A stretch of DNA of 22,850 nucleotides from Nemertoderma westbladi (Eukaryota > Xenacoelomorpha > Nemertodermatida > Nemertodermatidae): NCBI GenBank assembly GCA_032718475.1, contig JAUCBJ010005794.1, positions 1 through 22,850 of the forward strand. The letters run 5' to 3'. The translations under genes were made by a program, and so were the position numbers. Under the pieces are notes generated by a model. That model ran no database searches. It was not told the origin of the DNA and saw only the letters and a list, made by a program, of their open reading frames with translations. This document shows positions 20,692 through 22,850 of the stretch, one piece after another (within the stretch, counting starts at the first letter, position 1; every line of letters starts with the position of its first letter).

Positions 20692-21729
20692 ATGATTTGT
20701 AGTCGGTTTATAAGGAATTATTCTACCGGTACGGCAATGAAAGCGATTCGTGTGTCACAATCAGGCGGACCAGATGTATTAGTTCACCATGACAACGCAC
20801 CCATACCTGAACCCAAAGACGACCAACTCCTCATTAAACTCGCTTACGCCGGGGTCAACCCGGTGGATACGTACTTGCGACAGGGCGGACGGGGGTACAA
20901 CCCGCCCTGTCTGCCATACACGCCAGGCAAGGACGGGGCGGGGGTAGTAGCTGCGGTAGGCGCGAGTGTTACTGGATACACACAAGGAGACCGGGTGTAC
21001 GTCTATTGGGGGGAAGTAGCCAACGGTACATATGCCCAGTACACAGTGTCGTCCCCACAGGGGGTGGGACATCTACCTAAATCAGTTAGCTACGAACTGG
21101 GCGCCGCGGTTGGGCTGTCTTACTTCACCGCGTACCGCGCTCTAGTCGCTAAAGCGGCCACGAAATCTGGTGAAACTGTGTTGGTTCACGGCGCCAGTGG
21201 CGGTGTAGGAACGGCGGCGGTGCAGATAGCTAGGTCGTTAGGTTGCACCGTTGTAGCCACCGCTGGTACGGTAGAGGGTGAGTCTGTAGTCAGGGGGTGC
21301 GGCGCTCACTACGTCTACAACCACAGAGAGAGTAACTACGAGCGTAAACTGTTGGAAGAATTCCCTTCCGGGTTCGATGTTGTTGTAGAATTCGCCGGGG
21401 ATCGTAATTTAGTTCGGGACGTCGCGTTGGTTGGGTCGAACGGACGGATTGTGGTGGTTGGGTCCCGCGCGGAGCCGATCGGGTTGGATCCGAGACTGAC
21501 GTTCCGCACCGAGTGTTCCATCATCGGATGCGCGTTGGCGCGCACTACGGACACCGAGAGACGCCGCGCCGCTGCGTACATCGGTAGCGGGCTGGAGTTG
21601 GGTTGGTTGCGGCCCGTTGTCGCCAAGGTTTACCCCTTAGCTAACGCCAAGGACGCCCACGCAGATATAATGGAGCCATCTAGAGGGGCTACTGGGAAGC
21701 TGCTACTGAAGATCCAGGAGTTGCTTTAG
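20692..21729 (+). CDS. CRYZ: Zeta-crystallin-type NADPH:quinone oxidoreductase, intronless
   Basis: The product is 345 residues of the MDR superfamily. It has a GroES-like N-terminal domain (AGVNPVDTYLRQG 53-65, LPYTPGKDGAGVV 74-86) and then a Rossmann domain with the NADPH-binding GASGGVG (167-173). Family-specific stretches follow: YFTAYRAL (144-151), AHYVYNHRESNY (205-216), GRIVVVGSR (251-259) and GATGKLLL (332-339). It lacks the zinc-binding cysteines of alcohol dehydrogenases, as expected. The enzyme performs one-electron reduction of quinones with NADPH, and in vertebrates it also binds AU-rich RNA (established knowledge). Two starts are possible: Met1 gives a basic MICSRFIRNYSTGTA leader that could be a mitochondrial presequence; Met16 (20737) matches the usual cytosolic start. 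The gene is GC-rich and intronless inside AT-rich surroundings, suggesting a retrocopy or an intron-poor gene. ATTAAA at 21771-21776 may be its poly(A) signal. It is convergent with the CLCA-like gene. Confidence 0.95.
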   Translation: MICSRFIRNYSTGTAMKAIRVSQSGGPDVLVHHDNAPIPEPKDDQLLIKLAYAGVNPVDTYLRQGGRGYNPPCLPYTPGKDGAGVVAAVGASVTGYTQGDRVYVYWGEVANGTYAQYTVSSPQGVGHLPKSVSYELGAAVGLSYFTAYRALVAKAATKSGETVLVHGASGGVGTAAVQIARSLGCTVVATAGTVEGESVVRGCGAHYVYNHRESNYERKLLEEFPSGFDVVVEFAGDRNLVRDVALVGSNGRIVVVGSRAEPIGLDPRLTFRTECSIIGCALARTTDTERRRAAAYIGSGLELGWLRPVVAKVYPLANAKDAHADIMEPSRGATGKLLLKIQELL

Positions 21730-22181
21730 ATTCGGGTTCATTATAGGTTCATAGCCTCCATTAGGAGTTAATTAAATTATTGTTTCACTCATTGTGATCT
21801 ATTATTATACAGTAGTTAGTACCCGCGCAATTATTTGTAATCAAAGGAAATTGTACACGGTGGCTTCTACAGTATTTGTATCGCTAATAATTCAAATAAT
21901 AATGGAAGTTCATGAATTGTAATCCATTTTTATAGCAAAAATATGTTATAATTATTGTAATATTATTATAATTATTAATGTTTACTTGTGATTGTAAAAG
22001 TTAAACGTTTTAGACCTTTTGATGTCTGCTGTTTGCTTGCTATACCCACAATCCCGCAGGTCTACTATCCATTAACATGTTTGACGATTAAAGTAAAATT
22101 AATTTTCTGCCGTTATTTTGTAGTAAAACCAATGAATCGAATGATACTTCTATTACTTTATTATACCTCTATTGACTTTCG
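21730..22181. other. Region between convergent CRYZ and CLCA-like gene
   Basis: AT-rich, no gene seen. It probably holds the CRYZ 3' UTR at its left side. Confidence 0.5.
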
Positions 22182-22260
22182 TTTATTGTTTTTGTTATAA
22201 TAACGTGCTCTATAAGCTGCTCCTTTCTGTTATTTATTAATTCACCGATATTAGATTTGC
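22182..22260 (+). repeat. Dispersed family fragment overlapping the CLCA-like frame
   Basis: tttattgtttttgttataat ... gctgctccttt, then attaattcaccgatattaga, which matches 19861-19880 of the long copy. On the minus strand it supplies the last codons and stop of the CLCA-like frame, plus two AATAAA-like signals beyond it. Confidence 0.65.
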
Positions 22261-22440
22261 TTCAGTAGACGAAGAGATTAATTTATCTGCTCTAACCTCT
22301 ACAGGAGTGTCTCCGGTTGACCAATAGTAGCTGATATCCAGATTGGTACCTGCCGACGATTTATCAACACTGAACTCGTATTTCTGGGCCGAACGTTTCC
22401 GAATTCTCGACTCTTCCATTATGTGGGATTGCGTTTCAAT
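22237..22440 (-). CDS. CLCA-like gene, downstream exon (beta-sheet region after VWA), 3' end uncertain
   Basis: The acceptor TTTTTCTATCAG precedes 22440, and the frame is phase 0 with the exon at 22610. It reads IETQSHIMEESRIRKRS, then KYEFSVDKSSAGTNLDISYY and WSTGDTPVEVRA. This fits the segment following the VWA domain in CLCA proteins, where a conserved VDSTVG..T.F..TW pattern occurs. Homology is seen up to about VEVRA (near 22280). The remaining TEANLISVN-stop is encoded by a dispersed repeat fragment. The true exon may therefore end at a weak donor such as GAG/GTTAGA near 22284, or the gene may have acquired a repeat-derived terminus. CLCA proteins normally continue for hundreds of residues. 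With CRYZ starting the other way only 500 bp on, the gene is either truncated, or it has CRYZ nested in an intron. Confidence 0.6.
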   Translation of the reverse strand: METQSHIMEESRIRKRSAQKYEFSVDKSSAGTNLDISYYWSTGDTPVEVRADKLISSSTEANLISVN

Positions 22441-22609
22441 CTGATAGAAAAATTAATAAAATAATATGAACCTCCTAATATGAATCTCTATATTCCATCT
22501 ATTCAATCTTGTAGTAAGGAACTTTATACGACGGGCTGGAGTGCTTTATACGGCAGACGAAATTAAATCAGCTATTTGCAGACTAACTATTCAACATGCT
22601 ATTACTTAC

Positions 22610-22791
22610 AACAACAGGGGCTTCGGAACAAGACGGGTTGTTAGTTATTAGTAGAGCTGAGAAGGCGTCGTCTAGACCGCTACTGTCTGCGGCGTCGGTT
22701 GCGTAGTATACCATTCCGCCCATATCTTCTATCATGTCAACGATCTCTTTATCAGCATTGGGACCCAGCAAAATTGCGTTCAATGAAATAC
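22610..22791 (-). CDS. CLCA-like gene, VWA-domain exon
   Basis: The 182-bp exon lies between an acceptor (TCTCACTAG before 22791) and a strong donor (GTAAGT, plus positions 22604-22609). It enters in phase 1 and leaves in phase 0. The product ISLNAILLGPNADKEIVDMI...GGMVYYATDAADSSGLDDAFSAL matches the C-terminal part of the VWA domain of calcium-activated chloride channel regulators (pattern ALG..A...LE.....GG...YASD......L.DAF). CLCA proteins are secreted or membrane-associated self-cleaving metalloproteases that modulate TMEM16A-type channels (established knowledge). The metalloprotease domain and earlier VWA exons lie beyond the right edge of the window. Confidence 0.7.
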
Positions 22792-22850
22792 CTAGTGAGA
22801 TACACAATAACCTAAATATATCCCAAATACCTAGTAAGATACACAATAAC
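22790..22850. repeat. 39-bp tandem duplication across the splice acceptor
   Basis: acctagtgagatacacaata (from 22790) recurs as acctagtaagatacacaata (from 22829), carrying a second ctag acceptor-like site into the intron. The window ends inside the second unit. Confidence 0.75.

Overview
The window is animal nuclear DNA, most likely from a marine invertebrate. The evidence is an AT-rich genome with spliced exons (GT/AG sites and sensible intron phases near the right end), a metazoan-type Rab18, a zeta-crystallin-type quinone reductase, a calcium-activated chloride channel regulator (CLCA)-like gene, a Copia element primed by initiator tRNA-Met, and a very high load of DNA transposons and tandem repeats. 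I cannot fix the phylum from sequence alone.

Layout. 1-856: intergenic with a near-perfect palindrome. 857-8784: one Copia LTR retrotransposon (5' LTR, primer-binding site, gag, a possible -1 frameshift site, protease, integrase, RT, RNase H). It is split inside RT by a 2984-bp TA-flanked inverted-repeat element (4839-7822) and has no recognisable 3' LTR. 8926-9655: a short composite element carrying two hammerhead ribozyme motifs in tandem (one intact, one with a mutated catalytic G), a tRNA-like pol III head and a 69-bp inverted arm, flanked by ctttaatg. 9840-10917: a 1070-bp Ginger-like DNA element with CCGG flanks, palindromic subterminal repeats and a broken integrase-like fragment. It ends 84 bp before the Rab18 start codon. 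11002-11616: intronless RAB18. 12331-12481: a repeat with G-run and C-run ends. 12856-17007: a roughly 66-unit, 63-bp minisatellite with higher-order structure. 17131-18541: a hAT-like element with an 8-bp duplication. 18542-20691: AT-rich intergenic DNA with a second, opposite copy of the G/C-ended repeat. 20692-21729: intronless CRYZ. 22237-22791: two exons of a CLCA-like gene on the minus strand, convergent with CRYZ.

The three host genes have no evident functional link: RAB18 is a lipid-droplet/ER trafficking GTPase, CRYZ an NADPH quinone reductase, and CLCA a channel regulator/metalloprotease. What unifies the window is nested mobile DNA. The least ordinary items are the tandem hammerhead element with a tRNA-like head, the precise TA insertion that splits the Copia RT in frame, the Ginger-like and hAT-like elements defined here from ends and flanks, and a dispersed repeat family that also supplies the last codons of the CLCA-like open frame.
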